DNA from: Paraburkholderia sp.
GTDB lineage: Bacteria; Pseudomonadota; Gammaproteobacteria; Burkholderiales; Burkholderiaceae
DNA length: 64,000 bases
Reading direction: 5' to 3'
Assembly (NCBI GenBank): GCA_004322045.1
Contig: SCRN01000018.1
Coordinates: 124,001-188,000 of the forward strand
The notes under the pieces were generated by a model. It searched no databases. It was not told where the DNA came from and saw only the letters and a list, made by a program, of their open reading frames with translations. Every line of letters starts with the position of its first letter. The first letter of the stretch is position 1. A program made the position numbers and the translations under genes. This document shows, one piece after another, positions 37,657-49,138 of the stretch.

Positions 37657-38223
37657 TCAGTGCCCAGGAAAGTCCGTCACCGTATAGAGCGGCAAGCCGC
37701 TATCGCGCAGCAGCTTGGAGCCGCCCAAATCGGGCAGATCGACAATGGCGGCGCCCTCGACGACAACCGCGCCGAGCCGCTCCAGCAGCTTTTTGCCGGC
37801 CATCATCGTGCCGCCGGTCGCGATCAGATCGTCGACGATCACGATGCGGCTGCCGCGCTCGCAGGCGTCCTCGTGGATTTCCACCGTGGCCGTCCCGTAT
37901 TCGAGCGCGTATGACTCGGATACCGTCTTATAGGGCAATTTACCAATCTTCCGAATCGGAATGAAGCCGAGGTTCAGTTCGTAGGCGACGATCGGCGCGA
38001 TGATGAAGCCCCGCGCATCGAGACCCGCGACATAGTCGAGCTTCGCTTCGACATAGCGCTCGATGAACAGATCGATGAGCACCCGCAGCGTCTTCGGACG
38101 CTGCAACAGCGGCGTGATATCGCGAAACTGCACACCTGGCAGCGGCCAGTCGGGAATCGTGCGAATTTGGCTCTTGATGAACGCGGCGGCGTCGTGGGGC
38201 GCATCGGCGGGCGCATTGGACAT
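37657..38223 (-). CDS. apt: Adenine phosphoribosyltransferase
   Basis: 188 residues from the ATG at 38223, which has GGAGAA upstream; an in-frame ORF from 38316 is longer than the family. It converts adenine and PRPP to AMP in purine salvage. [20 protein letters not shown] is the family start, [20 protein letters not shown] the adenine-side loop, and [20 protein letters not shown] the PRPP-binding motif. It follows the CPA2 antiporter gene on the same strand. Confidence 0.96.
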   Translation of the reverse strand: MSNAPADAPHDAAAFIKSQIRTIPDWPLPGVQFRDITPLLQRPKTLRVLIDLFIERYVEAKLDYVAGLDARGFIIAPIVAYELNLGFIPIRKIGKLPYKTVSESYALEYGTATVEIHEDACERGSRIVIVDDLIATGGTMMAGKKLLERLGAVVVEGAAIVDLPDLGGSKLLRDSGLPLYTVTDFPGH

Positions 38224-38312
38224 GAAATTCTCCGCAGGATGCGGCCGTGCCCGTGACGGGACAGCCGCGATCGATTGATGAAATGGGTGGTGTAGCAGGC
38301 GGCGCGCCTGGG

Positions 38313-40316
38313 TCACACGGTAGGCACCCCGGCGCGGCGATTGCGCAGCAAGCGCTCCTCGGCTAACGCCAGCGCCTCGGGCGGCCCGCGCAGCACGACG
38401 ATGTCGGCTTCTCGCAGTTTCGTCTCCGGGCCTGGCTCGACGCCGCGAATACCGTGCCGCCGGATCGCCGTGACCTCGACGCCCATCGAAGCGAACCCGA
38501 GTTCCTCGAGCGAGCGTCCGACGGCGTCGGCATTGCCGTCGACCGCTACGGATTGTAGCCGCACCGCGTCATGGCCGTCGTCGTCGCCCGGATCGTCGGC
38601 GCCGCGAAAGTAGCCGCGCAGCAAGCTGTAGCGGGCGTCGCGCAACTCCTCGGCGCGCCGCACCACGCGCCGCATCGGCACCCCCATCAGCACGAGCGTG
38701 TGCGACGCGAGCATGAGACTGCCTTCGACGATCTCGGGAATGACCTCGGTCGCGCCCGCGGCGAGCAGTTTCTCGAGATCGGCATCGTCGACCGTGCGCA
38801 CGATAACCGGCAGCGCCGGCTCGAGCTCATGCACGTGGTGCAGCACGCGCAAGGCCGACGGCGTATTCGCATAGGTGATTGCCACGGCCGCGGCCCGGTG
38901 GATGCCCGCCGAAACGAGCGACTCGCGCCGCGCCGCATCGCCGAACACGACCGATTCGCCCGCCGCCGCGGCCGCCGTCACGCGATCCGGATCAAGATCG
39001 AGTGCGACATAGGGCAGCCCTTCGTGCTCGAGCATGCGCGCGAGGTTCTGCCCTGCACGACCGTAGCCGCAAATGATCACGTGGGCATTTTGCCGCAGGC
39101 TTTGCGTGGCGATGCGCGTCATGAGCAGCGATTGCTGCATCCATTCCGTCGAAGAAAGCCGCAGAACGATGCGGTCGGCGTTTTGAATCAAGAATGGCGC
39201 GGCCAGCATCGAGAGCAGCATCGCCGCCAGAATAGCTTGCAGCAGCGTGGCATCGACGAGACGCTTGTCCAGAATCAGGTTCAGCAGCACGAAACCGAAC
39301 TCGCCCGCTTGCGCGAGGCCCAAGCCCGTGCGCATCGCGACGCCCGGCGTCGCGCCGAAAAGCCGCGCGAGCCCCGTGATCATGACGATCTTCAGCAACA
39401 TGGGGCCGATCAAGAACGCGAGCACGAGCAGCGGATGCGCGATCAGCACGCGCGGATCGAGCAACATGCCCGTCGTGACGAAGAAAAGCCCAAGCAATAC
39501 ATCCCGAAACGGCTTGATGTCTTCTTCCACTTGGTGACGGTAGGGCGTTTCCGCGATCAACATGCCGGCGATGAACGCCCCGAGCGCGAGCGACAGCCCG
39601 AACTTGTCCGTGATGAACGCGGCCCCGAGCGTGACGAGCAAGAGGTTCAGCACGAACAACTCTTGCGAGCGCCGCCGCGCCACGACGTTGAACCAGCGCG
39701 TCATGAAGCGTTGGCCGACGTAGAGCAGCAGCGAGAGGGCGACCACGATCTTGAGCGCGGCGATGCCGAGCGTTCGCGCCAAATCGTGCGAATCGCCGCC
39801 CAGCGCGGCGATGACGATCAAGAGCGGCACCACGGCCAAGTCTTGGAACAGCAGCACACCGAAGATATTGCGCCCGTGCTCCGTCTCGATTTCGAGGCGC
39901 TCGGCGAGCATTTTGCTGACGATGGCCGTCGACGACATCGCCAGCGCGCCGCCGAGCGCGATAGCGCCTTGCCACGTCACATGCATCCAGCGCTCGAGCA
40001 ACAAGCCCACCAACACGGAAACGCCCACGGTGCCGATCACCTGCAGCAGGCCGAGCCCGAATACGAGGCTGCGCATCGCCCGCAGCTTGGCGAGCGAGAA
40101 CTCGAGCCCGATCGAGAACATGAGGAAGACGACGCCGAACTCGGCGAGATTCTGCGCGCGCTCCGAATCGGGCGCGAGACCCAGCGCGTGGGGTCCGACG
40201 ACGATGCCCACCGTCAGATACCCGAGCATCGGCGGCAAATTCAACGAGCGGAACAATACGACGCCCACTACCGATGCAAGCAGCAGGAAGAGCGTCATCT
40301 CGAGCGGAGAAATCAC
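38313..40316 (-). CDS. CPA2-family cation:proton antiporter with RCK domains (KefB/KefC/YbaL-like)
   Basis: 667 residues. The N-terminal 380 residues form a Na+/H+ exchanger membrane domain of 12-13 helices ([40 protein letters not shown]). Then comes an RCK/TrkA-N NAD-binding domain with [18 protein letters not shown], and a TrkA-C-like domain near the end ([20 protein letters not shown]). It should be an inner-membrane K+/H+ or Na+/H+ antiporter gated by nucleotides or glutathione adducts. There is no KefF/KefG ancillary gene nearby. Confidence 0.9.
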   Translation of the reverse strand: MISPLEMTLFLLLASVVGVVLFRSLNLPPMLGYLTVGIVVGPHALGLAPDSERAQNLAEFGVVFLMFSIGLEFSLAKLRAMRSLVFGLGLLQVIGTVGVSVLVGLLLERWMHVTWQGAIALGGALAMSSTAIVSKMLAERLEIETEHGRNIFGVLLFQDLAVVPLLIVIAALGGDSHDLARTLGIAALKIVVALSLLLYVGQRFMTRWFNVVARRRSQELFVLNLLLVTLGAAFITDKFGLSLALGAFIAGMLIAETPYRHQVEEDIKPFRDVLLGLFFVTTGMLLDPRVLIAHPLLVLAFLIGPMLLKIVMITGLARLFGATPGVAMRTGLGLAQAGEFGFVLLNLILDKRLVDATLLQAILAAMLLSMLAAPFLIQNADRIVLRLSSTEWMQQSLLMTRIATQSLRQNAHVIICGYGRAGQNLARMLEHEGLPYVALDLDPDRVTAAAAAGESVVFGDAARRESLVSAGIHRAAAVAITYANTPSALRVLHHVHELEPALPVIVRTVDDADLEKLLAAGATEVIPEIVEGSLMLASHTLVLMGVPMRRVVRRAEELRDARYSLLRGYFRGADDPGDDDGHDAVRLQSVAVDGNADAVGRSLEELGFASMGVEVTAIRRHGIRGVEPGPETKLREADIVVLRGPPEALALAEERLLRNRRAGVPTV

Positions 40317-40465
40317 GTGCGAAGCGTCCTCGGTCGTCAGCGAAATGCACGGACACGGGCAACGCGCCGCGCATTCGGCGGTTTGGAGCGCCGTGAGGCG
40401 GCTAGGGGCCAGGCGGTCGAGCGCGGCCCGGCGGGGCGAACGACGCCTTTGCTATACTCCGGCGA

Positions 40466-41449
40466 ATGATAGCGAAAATCAATGGCGACCGGGCATTGGC
40501 GCTCGCCCGGGAAGTCCTCGACATCGAAGCCGACGCCGTGCGCGGGCTTCGCGAGCAAGTCGACGAGCGCTTCGTCGCCGCGGTCGACTTACTTCTGAGC
40601 TGCCGCGGCCGCGTCGTCGTTTCAGGCATCGGCAAATCCGGCCACATCGCACGCAAGCTCGCCGCCACGTTGGCGAGCACGGGCACGCCCGCCTTCTTCG
40701 TGCATCCTGCCGAAGCGAGCCACGGCGATCTCGGCATGGTCACGAAGGACGACGTCTTCATCGGCCTTTCCAATTCTGGCGAATCGGAAGAACTGGTCGC
40801 GATCCTGCCGCTCGTCAAACGCCTTGGCGCGAAGCTGATCGCGATGACCGGGCGGCCGCAATCGTCGCTGGCGCAACTCGCCGACGTTCACTTGTACGCG
40901 GGGGTGTCGAAGGAAGCCTGCCCGCTCGATCTCGCCCCCACGGCGAGCACCACGGCCGCGCTCGCGCTCGGCGATGCGCTCGCGATGGCGGTGCTCGACG
41001 CCCGCGGCTTCGGCGCCGACGATTTCGCGCGCTCTCACCCGGGCGGCGCGCTCGGCCGACGCCTGCTCACCTATGTGCGCGACGTGATGCGCACGGGCGA
41101 TCAGTTGCCGCAGGTCCGCGCGGACGCGACGGTGCGCGATGCGTTGTTCCAGTTAACGGCCAAGCGCATGGGCATGACGGCGATCGTCGACGAGGCGGGC
41201 CGTGTCGAAGGCATCTTCACCGACGGCGATCTGCGGCGCGTTCTCGAGCGCACGGGCGATTTCCGCGAATTGCCGATCGTCGACGTCATGACTCGCACGC
41301 CGCGCACGATTGGCCCCGACCATCTCGCGGTCGAAGCCGTCGAGTCGATGGAGCGTCACCGCATCAATCAAATGCTCGTGGTCGACGGCGAAGGCAAATT
41401 GATCGGTGCGCTCAACATGCACGATCTGTTCTCGAAGAAGGTGATCTGA
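40466..41449 (+). CDS. kdsD: D-arabinose-5-phosphate isomerase
   Basis: 327 residues, the KpsF/GutQ type. It converts ribulose-5-P to arabinose-5-P, the first step toward Kdo for lipopolysaccharide. The SIS domain has VVVSGIGKSGHIARKLAATL and the substrate loop FFVHPAEASHGDLGMVTKDD, and two CBS domains follow (MTAIVDEAGRVEGIFTDGDL; RHRINQMLVVDGEGKLIGAL). Its stop overlaps the start of kdsC by one base (TGATG), so the two are translationally coupled. First gene of the LPS-assembly operon. Confidence 0.96.
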   Translation: MIAKINGDRALALAREVLDIEADAVRGLREQVDERFVAAVDLLLSCRGRVVVSGIGKSGHIARKLAATLASTGTPAFFVHPAEASHGDLGMVTKDDVFIGLSNSGESEELVAILPLVKRLGAKLIAMTGRPQSSLAQLADVHLYAGVSKEACPLDLAPTASTTAALALGDALAMAVLDARGFGADDFARSHPGGALGRRLLTYVRDVMRTGDQLPQVRADATVRDALFQLTAKRMGMTAIVDEAGRVEGIFTDGDLRRVLERTGDFRELPIVDVMTRTPRTIGPDHLAVEAVESMERHRINQMLVVDGEGKLIGALNMHDLFSKKVI

Positions 41450-41997
41450 TGGCCGCCTCGCCTCTCACGGCCAGCGAACGCGCGAGCCGCGTCAAGCTGA
41501 TGATTTTCGACGTCGATGGCGTGCTGACCGACGGCAGTCTGATGTTTACGGCTCAAGGCGACACCATGAAGTCGTTCAACTCGATGGACGGTCACGGACT
41601 GAAGCTGCTCGGCGAGGCGGGTATCCAAACGGCGATCATCACGGGCCGCCGCTCGGACATCGTGCTCGCGCGCGCCACCGAATTGCGCGTCTCACACATT
41701 CATCAAGGCTCGGCCGATAAAGTGGCGACGTTCGTCGAGTTGATGCGCGAAGCGAACGTCACGGCCGAGCAATGCGGCTACATGGGCGACGATTGGCCCG
41801 ACCTCGGCGTCATCACGCGCTGCGGCTTCGCTGCCGCTCCGGCCAACGCGCACCCCGAAGTGATCGCGCGCGCGCATTGGGTCTCGGAGGCACGCGGCGG
41901 GCAAGGCGCGGCGCGCGAAGTATGCGACGCGCTCTTGCGCGCGCAGAACCGCTACGACGCACTGCTCGCGGCCGCTTGTGGGGCGCCGCCCGCATGA
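41449..41997 (+). CDS. kdsC: Kdo-8-phosphate phosphatase
   Basis: 182 residues, HAD superfamily type C0. It removes phosphate from Kdo-8-P to give free Kdo. The catalytic pair is Asp21 and Asp23 in MIFDVDGVLTDGSLMF; motif II is TAIITGRRSDIV and motif IV is CGYMGDDWPDLGV. The start at 41449 overlaps kdsD by one base, and the ORF read in the same frame upstream belongs to kdsD's shadow. The stop overlaps lptC by four bases (ATGA). Cytoplasmic. Confidence 0.96.
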   Translation: MAASPLTASERASRVKLMIFDVDGVLTDGSLMFTAQGDTMKSFNSMDGHGLKLLGEAGIQTAIITGRRSDIVLARATELRVSHIHQGSADKVATFVELMREANVTAEQCGYMGDDWPDLGVITRCGFAAAPANAHPEVIARAHWVSEARGGQGAAREVCDALLRAQNRYDALLAAACGAPPA

Positions 41998-42608
41998 ATT
42001 CGTCGCGCATCGCATCGTCTTTGTCGCTGCTCGCGCTGGCTGCGCTGGCAGGCGGCACCTATTGGCTGCTGCAGGCGACGCTGCCGCCAGCCGCGCGCGG
42101 GGAAGCGGGCGTCAAGACGCATACGCCCGATTACTTCGCCGATAATTTCTCCGTGTCCGAGCTCGATCAGTCCGGCACGACGCAGTATCGGCTGACGGCG
42201 GCGAAGATGGTGCATTACGAAGACGACGAGAACAGCGACCTCACGCGTCCCGCCGTCCGGGCGTTCCAGCCGGGCAGGCCGATCGTGACCGCCACCGGCG
42301 AGCGAGGAACCGTCAACGGCGACGCTTCGATCGTCGATTTGTACGATAACGCGCGCATCGTCCGCGCAGCAGGCGCCGGCGACCCCGAAATGCAGGCCGA
42401 CTCGGTCCATTTCCGGGTACTCGTGAACGACGATGTGATCGAGACGGAAAAGCCGGTTAAACTTCGGCGCGGCCTGTCGATCGCGACGGCAAGCGCCATG
42501 AACTACAACAATGTCACCCGCGTGATGCAGCTTTCCGGCAATGTCCGGGGCGCCATCGCGGCTTCGGATATCTCCGGCGGCGGCAGCCCCGCGGCCGGGG
42601 CGAAGTAG
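41994..42608 (+). CDS. lptC: LPS export system protein LptC
   Basis: 204 residues from the ATG at 41994, which overlaps the kdsC stop by four bases. It has one N-terminal membrane anchor (SLSLLALAALAGGTYWLLQA) and a periplasmic beta-jellyroll, with YFADNFSVSELDQSGTTQYR and TVNGDASIVDLYDNARIVRA as recognisable strands. LptC receives LPS from the LptB2FG complex and hands it to LptA. Followed by lptA 30 bases downstream. Confidence 0.93.
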   Translation: MNSSRIASSLSLLALAALAGGTYWLLQATLPPAARGEAGVKTHTPDYFADNFSVSELDQSGTTQYRLTAAKMVHYEDDENSDLTRPAVRAFQPGRPIVTATGERGTVNGDASIVDLYDNARIVRAAGAGDPEMQADSVHFRVLVNDDVIETEKPVKLRRGLSIATASAMNYNNVTRVMQLSGNVRGAIAASDISGGGSPAAGAK

Positions 42609-42638
42609 CTGGGACCCATCTTTTCGTAGTGTGACTGA

Positions 42639-43298
42639 ATGAACGAATCGTTCTTGCCTATCGGACGCCGGTCAGCGCGCGTCGCCCTCGCAGCGACGCT
42701 GGTCGCGCTCGCCGGCTTTGCGTTCGGCCCCGCCGCGCATGCCGAGCGCGCTGACAAGGACAAGCCGCTGAACATCGAGGCGGACAAGATGACCTACGAC
42801 GATTTGAAACAGGTCACGATCTTCACGGGCCACGTCGTCGCGACGAAGGGCACGATCCTCATCAAGGCCGATCGCGTCGACGTGCATCAAGATCCGCAGG
42901 GCTACCAATATGCGACCGGCACGATGGCCGCCGGCAGCAAGGATCTCGCCTATTTCCGCCAAAAACGCGAAGGCATCGACGAATATGTCGAGGGCAACGC
43001 CGAGCGAATCGACTACGATGGCAAGCAGGACTTGACAACGCTTACCACGCGCGCAACCGTTCGCCGCTTGCAAGGTTTGACGACCCTGGTGGATGAAGTC
43101 CACGGCAGCGTCATTACCTACGACGGCCAAAACGACTTCTATACCGCGCGCGCGGGCAAAGACGTGGCGGGGCCGGGCAATCCTAGCGGCCGGGTGCGCG
43201 CGATGCTCTCGCCGCGCAACGGCGCGCCGGCGCCGCTCACAGGCTCGCCGGCCACGCTCGCACCCGCCTCGCACATTCAAGGAAACGTGCCGCAGTGA
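42639..43298 (+). CDS. lptA: LPS transport periplasmic protein LptA
   Basis: 219 residues with a signal peptide ([20 protein letters not shown], cleavage around AHA). The OstA-like repeat region is clear: [40 protein letters not shown] and [20 protein letters not shown]. LptA polymerises across the periplasm as the LPS bridge between LptC and LptD. A Pro/Ala-rich tail of about 35 residues is unstructured. The stop overlaps lptB by four bases. Confidence 0.95.
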   Translation: MNESFLPIGRRSARVALAATLVALAGFAFGPAAHAERADKDKPLNIEADKMTYDDLKQVTIFTGHVVATKGTILIKADRVDVHQDPQGYQYATGTMAAGSKDLAYFRQKREGIDEYVEGNAERIDYDGKQDLTTLTTRATVRRLQGLTTLVDEVHGSVITYDGQNDFYTARAGKDVAGPGNPSGRVRAMLSPRNGAPAPLTGSPATLAPASHIQGNVPQ

Positions 43299-44101
43299 AT
43301 ACGCTATCCCCCCACGCCGCGACGACGGACGACGCGAGCGCGCCCGAGCAACACCGCCCGGCGAGTTCGCTCGTCGTGCGCAGCTTGAAGAAGCGCTACG
43401 GCACGCGCACCGTCGTCAAGGATGTCTCGCTCGACGTGAAAAGCGGCGAGGTGGTGGGTCTGCTCGGGCCCAACGGCGCGGGCAAGACGACGTCGTTCTA
43501 CATGATTGTCGGCCTCGTGCCGCTCGATGCCGGCGAAATCGTGCTGGACGGCAACTCGATCAGCCTGCTGCCGATCCATAAGCGCGCGGCACTCGGTTTG
43601 TCGTACCTGCCGCAAGAGGCGTCGGTGTTTCGCAAACTGACGGTCGAAGAGAATATTCGCGCAGTGTTGGAGCTTCAGCGCGACAACGACGGCAAACGCC
43701 TTTCGAAGCAGGCGATCGAAGCGCGCACCGAGGCGCTGCTCGACGAGCTACAGGTTGCGCACCTGCGGGAAAACCCGGCCCTCTCGCTCTCCGGCGGCGA
43801 GCGCCGCCGCGTGGAGATTGCGCGCGCCCTCGCCACGAACCCCAGTTTCATTCTGCTCGACGAGCCGTTCGCCGGCGTGGACCCGATCGCCGTCCTCGAA
43901 ATTCAAAAGATCGTCAAATTCCTCAAGCAGCGCAACATCGGCGTGCTCATCACCGACCACAACGTGCGCGAAACGCTGGGTATTTGCGATCATGCCTACA
44001 TCATCAGCGACGGCTCGGTGCTAGCGGCCGGCGCGCCGCGCGAGATCATCGAAAACGAAAGCGTGCGCCGCGTTTATCTCGGCGAGCACTTCCGGATGTA
44101 A
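43295..44101 (+). CDS. lptB: LPS export ABC transporter ATP-binding protein
   Basis: 268 residues, about 25 longer than the E. coli protein because of an N-terminal extension ([20 protein letters not shown]). Walker A is [13 protein letters not shown], the signature [16 protein letters not shown], and Walker [14 protein letters not shown]; the LptB-specific [20 protein letters not shown] is intact. It powers extraction of LPS from the inner membrane with LptF/LptG (not in this window). It overlaps lptA by four bases, and rpoN follows. Confidence 0.96.
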   Translation: MNTLSPHAATTDDASAPEQHRPASSLVVRSLKKRYGTRTVVKDVSLDVKSGEVVGLLGPNGAGKTTSFYMIVGLVPLDAGEIVLDGNSISLLPIHKRAALGLSYLPQEASVFRKLTVEENIRAVLELQRDNDGKRLSKQAIEARTEALLDELQVAHLRENPALSLSGGERRRVEIARALATNPSFILLDEPFAGVDPIAVLEIQKIVKFLKQRNIGVLITDHNVRETLGICDHAYIISDGSVLAAGAPREIIENESVRRVYLGEHFRM

Positions 44102-44229
44102 GGTCCGGATCACCGCCTCAAGCAATTTTTACGAGGCCGCGCGGCGGCGCGTGGCCGTTCGACGCATCCCATCGTCGAAGCAAGGTTCCCGGCGCGTGGC
44201 AAAGTCTCTACAATGAAAGACACATTGCC

Positions 44230-45735
44230 ATGAAAGCCAGCCTCCAACTTCGCCTATCGCAGCATCTTGCGCTGACCCCACAACTGCAGCAGTCGATCCG
44301 ATTGCTGCAGCTGTCGACGCTCGAATTGCAGCAGGAAGTCGCGATGGCGGTATCGCAAAATCCGCTGCTCGAATCAGAAGACGAATGGATCGCAAGCCCC
44401 CTGCGCGTCGCAGGTGACGGCACCGTCATTGCGCAAAGCCCCACGTCTTCGGCGCCGGAGCCGATGAGCGGTGCGAGTTCGTCCGAGCCGGCCGAGCGCG
44501 CGGAAGGCGGCGAGGCGTCGAGTTCGGACGATTACAGCCCGCTCGGCGCGAGCGACGGCAACGATTCCTCGCAATGGAATCTGGACGATTACGGCCGCTC
44601 GTCGGGCGCATCGGACGACGACGATTTACCCCCGCTGCAGATCCATGAATCCACCACGACGCTGCGCGACCATTTAATGGCGCAGTTGCGCGTGACGCAA
44701 GCGAGCCCGCGCGATCGCGCGCTGATCACGTTCTTGATCGAATCGCTCGGCGACGACGGCTACCTCACCTCCTCGCTCGACGAGATACTGGCCGATCTGC
44801 CGGACGAGCTCGAAGTGGACCTCGACGAGCTCGGCGCCGCGCTTGCCCTGCTACAAAGCTTCGATCCGGCAGGCGTGGGCGCGCGCTCCGCCTCCGAATG
44901 CTTGAAGCTGCAGTTGCTGCGACTACCCGATTCGCCCACGCGCAAGCTCGCGCTCGAGATCACGGCCAACCACCTCGAATTGCTGGCGGCCCGCGATTTC
45001 ACGCGGTTGCGCAAGCAACTAAAGGCGAGCGACGACGAACTGCGCGATGCGCAGACGCTGATCCGCTCGCTCGAACCGTTCCCAGGCGCCGCTTACGGCA
45101 AGGCCGAGGCCGATTACGTCGTGCCCGACATCATGGTCAGGAAGACTTCCGGCGGCTGGCAAGCCGAGCTGAACCCGGAGGTGGTGCCGCGTTTGCGCAT
45201 CAACCATCTTTACGCGAATATTTTGCGCAACAATCGCGGCGATCCAGGTAGCGGTTCTCTGCGCCAGCAGTTGCAGGAAGCGCGCTGGCTGATCAAGAAC
45301 ATCCAACAGCGATTCGAGACGATCCTGCGCGTCGCGCAGGCTATCGTCGAGCGACAGAAGAACTTTTTCGTGCACGGTGAAATCGCAATGCGCCCCTTGG
45401 TTTTGCGAGAAATTGCTGATACGCTGGGCCTACACGAATCGACGGTATCGCGTGTGACAACCGGCAAGTACATGCTCACGCCCTTCGGGACGCTCGAGTT
45501 CAAGTACTTCTTCGGGTCCCACGTGTCGACCGATACGGGGGGCGCGGCCTCATCCACGGCCATTCGCGCGCTGATCAAGCAACTGATAGGAGCCGAAGAC
45601 TCGAAAACTCCCCTTTCGGACAGCCGCATAGCCGAACTGCTGGCGGAGCAAGGATTCGTGGTCGCACGCCGGACGGTCGCCAAGTACCGCGAAGCACTCA
45701 AGATCCCCGCAGTCAATTTGCGCAAGTCTCTTTAA
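44230..45735 (+). CDS. rpoN: RNA polymerase sigma-54 factor
   Basis: 501 residues from the ATG at 44230 ([20 protein letters not shown]). Region I is Gln-rich and activator-responsive ([20 protein letters not shown]). An acidic low-complexity region II follows at about 60-135. The core-binding and HTH parts are present, and the RpoN box [12 protein letters not shown] is near the C-terminus. It directs transcription from -24/-12 promoters with enhancer-binding proteins. Its place after lptB and before hpf/ptsN is the classic rpoN neighbourhood. Confidence 0.97.
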   Translation: MKASLQLRLSQHLALTPQLQQSIRLLQLSTLELQQEVAMAVSQNPLLESEDEWIASPLRVAGDGTVIAQSPTSSAPEPMSGASSSEPAERAEGGEASSSDDYSPLGASDGNDSSQWNLDDYGRSSGASDDDDLPPLQIHESTTTLRDHLMAQLRVTQASPRDRALITFLIESLGDDGYLTSSLDEILADLPDELEVDLDELGAALALLQSFDPAGVGARSASECLKLQLLRLPDSPTRKLALEITANHLELLAARDFTRLRKQLKASDDELRDAQTLIRSLEPFPGAAYGKAEADYVVPDIMVRKTSGGWQAELNPEVVPRLRINHLYANILRNNRGDPGSGSLRQQLQEARWLIKNIQQRFETILRVAQAIVERQKNFFVHGEIAMRPLVLREIADTLGLHESTVSRVTTGKYMLTPFGTLEFKYFFGSHVSTDTGGAASSTAIRALIKQLIGAEDSKTPLSDSRIAELLAEQGFVVARRTVAKYREALKIPAVNLRKSL

Positions 45736-45907
45736 GCTTTCCGCGTTTTGCGGAGAGCGTTTACCGGCCCTGGCGCCATCAGCGGATTTGGCCGGCCGAT
45801 ACGACCCGCCGCTCGTCAGTCACGCGGGGTGATGACTCGAGCGGGCCGCTCCCGACCGGCGCAGGCGCACCGATGGTGTACAGGCAGCCTTTTGTTTGGA
45901 GAGCACT

Positions 45908-46267
45908 ATGAATCTGAAGATCAGTGGACACCATCTCGAAGTCACGCCGGCGTTGCGAGAATACGTGATCACCAAGCTCGACAAGGTGCTAAGACATTTC
46001 GATCAGGTGATCGATGGCAATGTGGTCCTCTCGGTCGACAACCATAAGGAAAAGGATAAGCGGCAGAAGGTTGAAATCAACCTTCACTTAAAGGGCAAGG
46101 ATATCTTCATCGAAAGCGCCAACGGCGATCTGTACGCAGCGATCGATCTCATGGTCGATCGGCTCGACCGGCAGGTCGTACGACATAAAGGGCGCATTCA
46201 AGAGCATCAGCACGATGCGATCAAACATCAGGACGTGCCGTTGGCAGGCGAGCAGGCACAGCCGTAA
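45908..46267 (+). CDS. hpf: Ribosome hibernation promoting factor
   Basis: 119 residues from the ATG at 45908, with TTGGAG upstream. It is the short HPF form: [40 protein letters not shown] and [20 protein letters not shown] are the family motifs. It binds the 30S decoding centre and promotes ribosome dimerisation in slow growth. The operon ends with a strong terminator 37 bases downstream, so ptsN probably has its own promoter. Confidence 0.95.
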   Translation: MNLKISGHHLEVTPALREYVITKLDKVLRHFDQVIDGNVVLSVDNHKEKDKRQKVEINLHLKGKDIFIESANGDLYAAIDLMVDRLDRQVVRHKGRIQEHQHDAIKHQDVPLAGEQAQP

Positions 46268-46303
46268 GACGACGATCGACGCCGAGACCGTCTCACCCCG
46301 CGC

Positions 46304-46333
46304 AAAAAGCCGCTCCGTCGAGCGGCTTTTTTT
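46304..46333 (+). terminator. Rho-independent terminator after hpf
   Basis: AAAAAGCCGCT, a six-base loop, then AGCGGCTTTTT with two more T. The GC part of the stem is perfect and is followed by a T-run, 37 bases after the hpf stop. The A-tract on the left makes it usable in both directions. Confidence 0.9.
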
Positions 46334-46537
46334 CATGGCGAAGCGAACTTGCAGCGCTGCAATAGGGCCGGCGCACCACCTGCTTCGGCCCTGTTCTATA
46401 ATGTGCCGGTTATTGAGGGCAGCCGGCCGCACTGCAGCCCGTCGGCGTCGGCGAGAACACTGCCGGCGCGCACGGCCGAAAATCGACATCAGCCAGTTGC
46501 CGCGAGGAGCGCCCGGGCGACGCGTTAGCCTGCCAAC

Positions 46538-46993
46538 ATGAATCGTTTAGCCAAATTTCTACCGCTCGAAAACGTCGTTATCGGCCTTTCCGTTACCAGC
46601 AAGAAGCGCGTGTTCGAGCAAGCGGGCTTGATCTTCGAAAACCAGAACGGAATCGCCCGCAGCGCAGTGACCGACAATCTCTTTGCTCGCGAACGGCTCG
46701 GCTCCACCGCGCTAGGCGAAGGCGTCGCGATCCCTCACGGGCGCATCAAGGGGCTCAAGCAGCCGCTGGCCGCGTTCGTGCGCCTCGATCAGCCGATCCC
46801 GTTCGAATCGCCCGATGGGCAACCGGTCTCGCTCCTGATCTTCCTGCTCGTGCCCGAACAGGCCACGCAGCAGCACTTGGAAATCCTTTCGGAAATCGCG
46901 CAATTGCTGTCCGACCGGGAAGCGCGCGAGCGCCTGCATACCGAGCAAAACCGCGAAGAGTTGCATCGCCTGCTCACCCAATGGCACTCTTGA
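46538..46993 (+). CDS. ptsN: PTS IIA-like nitrogen-regulatory protein (EIIA-Ntr)
   Basis: 151 residues. The PTS_EIIA type-2 domain has the phosphorylated His67 in GVAIPHGRIKGLKQPLAAFV. NVVIGLSVTSKKRVFEQAGL and HLEILSEIAQLLSDREARER frame it. EIIA-Ntr accepts phosphate from PtsP/Npr and controls K+ transport, nitrogen and carbon responses. It is encoded next to hprK and rapZ, as usual in beta-proteobacteria. Cytoplasmic. Confidence 0.95.
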   Translation: MNRLAKFLPLENVVIGLSVTSKKRVFEQAGLIFENQNGIARSAVTDNLFARERLGSTALGEGVAIPHGRIKGLKQPLAAFVRLDQPIPFESPDGQPVSLLIFLLVPEQATQQHLEILSEIAQLLSDREARERLHTEQNREELHRLLTQWHS

Positions 46994-47128
46994 GCATACC
47001 GTAACGCCGGAGCCTCGAGCTGCGGCGCGTCGGCACGGCGCCCGACCCGCGCCGCTCATCAGCCTTGGCTGGCAGCCCGACGCATGTCGTCGCCGCGCGC
47101 GTCGCGGTCAAACTGGAGCAACGGATTC

Positions 47129-48097
47129 ATGGATACGTCCAGCATCAACGCCCAAAGCATTTTCGACGACAATGCCGCCATGCTCAAATTGAGTTGGCTG
47201 ACGGGGCATGAGGGCTGGGAACGCGGTTTCTCGGCCGAAACCGTCGCCAATGCAACGTCGAGCGCCGACCTCGTCGGCCACTTGAATTTGATTCACCCGA
47301 ATCGAATCCAAGTGCTGGGCGAGGCCGAAGTCAACTACTATCAGCGGCAAACCGACGAGGACCGCTCTCGTCACATGGCCGAGCTGATCGCGCTCGAGCC
47401 GCCGTTTCTCGTCGTGGCCGGAGGCGTCGCCGCACCGCCGGAACTCGTCTTGCGCTGCACGCGCTCTTCCACGCCGCTGTTTACCACGCCGATGTCGCCC
47501 GCTGCCGTCATCGACAGCTTGCGCCTTTACATGTCGCGCATCCTCGCGCCGCGTGCAACGCTGCACGGCGTATTTCTAGACATTCTCGGCATGGGCGTGC
47601 TGTTGACGGGCGACTCAGGCCTCGGCAAAAGCGAGCTTGGCCTCGAACTCATCAGCCGCGGGCACGGGCTCGTGGCCGACGACGCTGTCGATTTCGTGCG
47701 GCTCGGCCCCGATTTCGTCGAAGGGCGCTGCCCGCCTCTCTTGCAGAATCTGCTCGAAGTGCGAGGCCTCGGCCTGCTCGACATCAAAACGATCTTCGGT
47801 GAAACGGCCGTGCGCCGCAAAATGAAGCTCAAGCTGATCGTCCAACTCGTGCGCAGGCCCGACGGCGAATTCCAGCGCCTGCCGCTCGAAAGTCAAACCG
47901 TGGACGTTCTGGGTCTGCCGATCAGCAAGGTGACGATTCAAGTGGCGGCCGGCCGCAACCTCGCCGTGCTGGTCGAGGCGGCCGTGCGCAATACGATCCT
48001 GCAACTGCGCGGGATCGACACTTTGCGCGATTTCATGGATCGGCAACGGATCGCGATGCAAGATCCGGACAGTCAATTGCCCGGCAAGCTCATGTAG
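47129..48097 (+). CDS. hprK: HPr kinase/phosphorylase
   Basis: 322 residues from the ATG at 47129, with TGGAG upstream. The P-loop [15 protein letters not shown] is near residue 161, followed by the HprK signature [16 protein letters not shown] and [16 protein letters not shown]. It phosphorylates or dephosphorylates HPr at Ser46, tuning the Ntr-PTS chain. The N-terminal domain ([20 protein letters not shown]) is complete. Confidence 0.95.
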   Translation: MDTSSINAQSIFDDNAAMLKLSWLTGHEGWERGFSAETVANATSSADLVGHLNLIHPNRIQVLGEAEVNYYQRQTDEDRSRHMAELIALEPPFLVVAGGVAAPPELVLRCTRSSTPLFTTPMSPAAVIDSLRLYMSRILAPRATLHGVFLDILGMGVLLTGDSGLGKSELGLELISRGHGLVADDAVDFVRLGPDFVEGRCPPLLQNLLEVRGLGLLDIKTIFGETAVRRKMKLKLIVQLVRRPDGEFQRLPLESQTVDVLGLPISKVTIQVAAGRNLAVLVEAAVRNTILQLRGIDTLRDFMDRQRIAMQDPDSQLPGKLM

Positions 48098-48198
48098 CGA
48101 ACCGCGGGTGGCGGCGCGCCGCCACCCGAAAACAAGCACTGGCGAGGAGCGTCGCGCCGGGGCGACAGTGCTATGATGAAACGAACTGGCTCCTCCCC

Positions 48199-49101
48199 AT
48201 GCGCATCGTTCTGATCACCGGTATCTCCGGCTCCGGCAAGTCCGTCGCGTTGAACGCACTGGCCGATGCAGGCTATTACTGCGTCGACAATCTGCCGCCG
48301 CGCTTTCTGCCCGCGCTCGCGCAGTATCTCGCGAGCGAAGACGAAGGCTATGAGCGGCTGGCCGTGGCGATCGACGCGCGTTCGAGCGCCTCGCTGGACG
48401 AAATGCCCGGCATCATTCGCGATTTGGCGAGCGAACATGACGTGCGCGTGCTGTTTCTCAATGCGAGCACGCAGTCGTTGATACAGCGTTTCTCCGAGAC
48501 GCGCCGGCGGCACCCGCTGTCCGGCACGCCCGCGCACGACGCCGACGTCGGCTTGCTTGCCTCGCTGGAGGAAGCGATCGAGCGCGAGCGCGAGCTCGTC
48601 GCACCGCTCGCGGAGTTCGGCCATCAGATCGATACCAGCAATCTGCGCGCGAACGTGCTGCGCGCTTGGGTGACGCGTTTCATCGAAGAACAACGCGAAG
48701 GTCTGATGTTGATGTTCGAATCGTTCGGGTTCAAGCGCGGGCTGCCGCTCGACGCCGATTTCGTCTTCGACGTGCGCGCCTTGCCGAACCCGTACTACGA
48801 TCACCGTTTGCGCCCGCTCACCGGGCGCGATCAGCCCGTCATCGATTACCTCGAGGCGTTGCCGATCGTGCAGGAAATGATCGACGACATCCACACATTC
48901 GTCATGAAGTGGCTGCCCCGTTTTCGCGAGGACAACCGCAGCTACTTGACCGTCGCCATCGGTTGCACGGGCGGGCAGCACCGCTCCGTGTTCATCGCCG
49001 AAACGCTCGCTGCGCGGGTTGCGCGCGAAGCGAGCGTGATCGTACGGCATCGCGATGCGCCGGTCGCCATTGACGAGTCTTCGAGGTTGGTGACGGCTTA
49101 A
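48199..49101 (+). CDS. rapZ: RNase adapter protein RapZ
   Basis: 300 residues. Walker A is [25 protein letters not shown] (split: [23 protein letters not shown]) near residue 8. The C-terminal half has [13 protein letters not shown] and the signature [16 protein letters not shown]. In E. coli RapZ binds GlcNAc-6-P and directs decay of the small RNA GlmZ, controlling amino-sugar synthesis. GlmY/GlmZ are not expected in beta-proteobacteria, so the RNA target here is unknown. Confidence 0.94.
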   Translation: MRIVLITGISGSGKSVALNALADAGYYCVDNLPPRFLPALAQYLASEDEGYERLAVAIDARSSASLDEMPGIIRDLASEHDVRVLFLNASTQSLIQRFSETRRRHPLSGTPAHDADVGLLASLEEAIERERELVAPLAEFGHQIDTSNLRANVLRAWVTRFIEEQREGLMLMFESFGFKRGLPLDADFVFDVRALPNPYYDHRLRPLTGRDQPVIDYLEALPIVQEMIDDIHTFVMKWLPRFREDNRSYLTVAIGCTGGQHRSVFIAETLAARVAREASVIVRHRDAPVAIDESSRLVTA

Positions 49102-49138
49102 CCCGCCGCGGCATACGCGGCAATTCGAAGCGTGCGCC

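Noticed and set aside
39751-40465. N-terminal part of a 748-residue plus-strand frame that ends in kdsC
   Set aside because: Only the part from 41449 is kdsC; the rest runs antisense to the antiporter and out of frame through kdsD.
38571-40469. 632-residue plus-strand ORF
   Set aside because: Antisense to the CPA2 antiporter; Arg/His/Gln-rich shadow without membrane helices.
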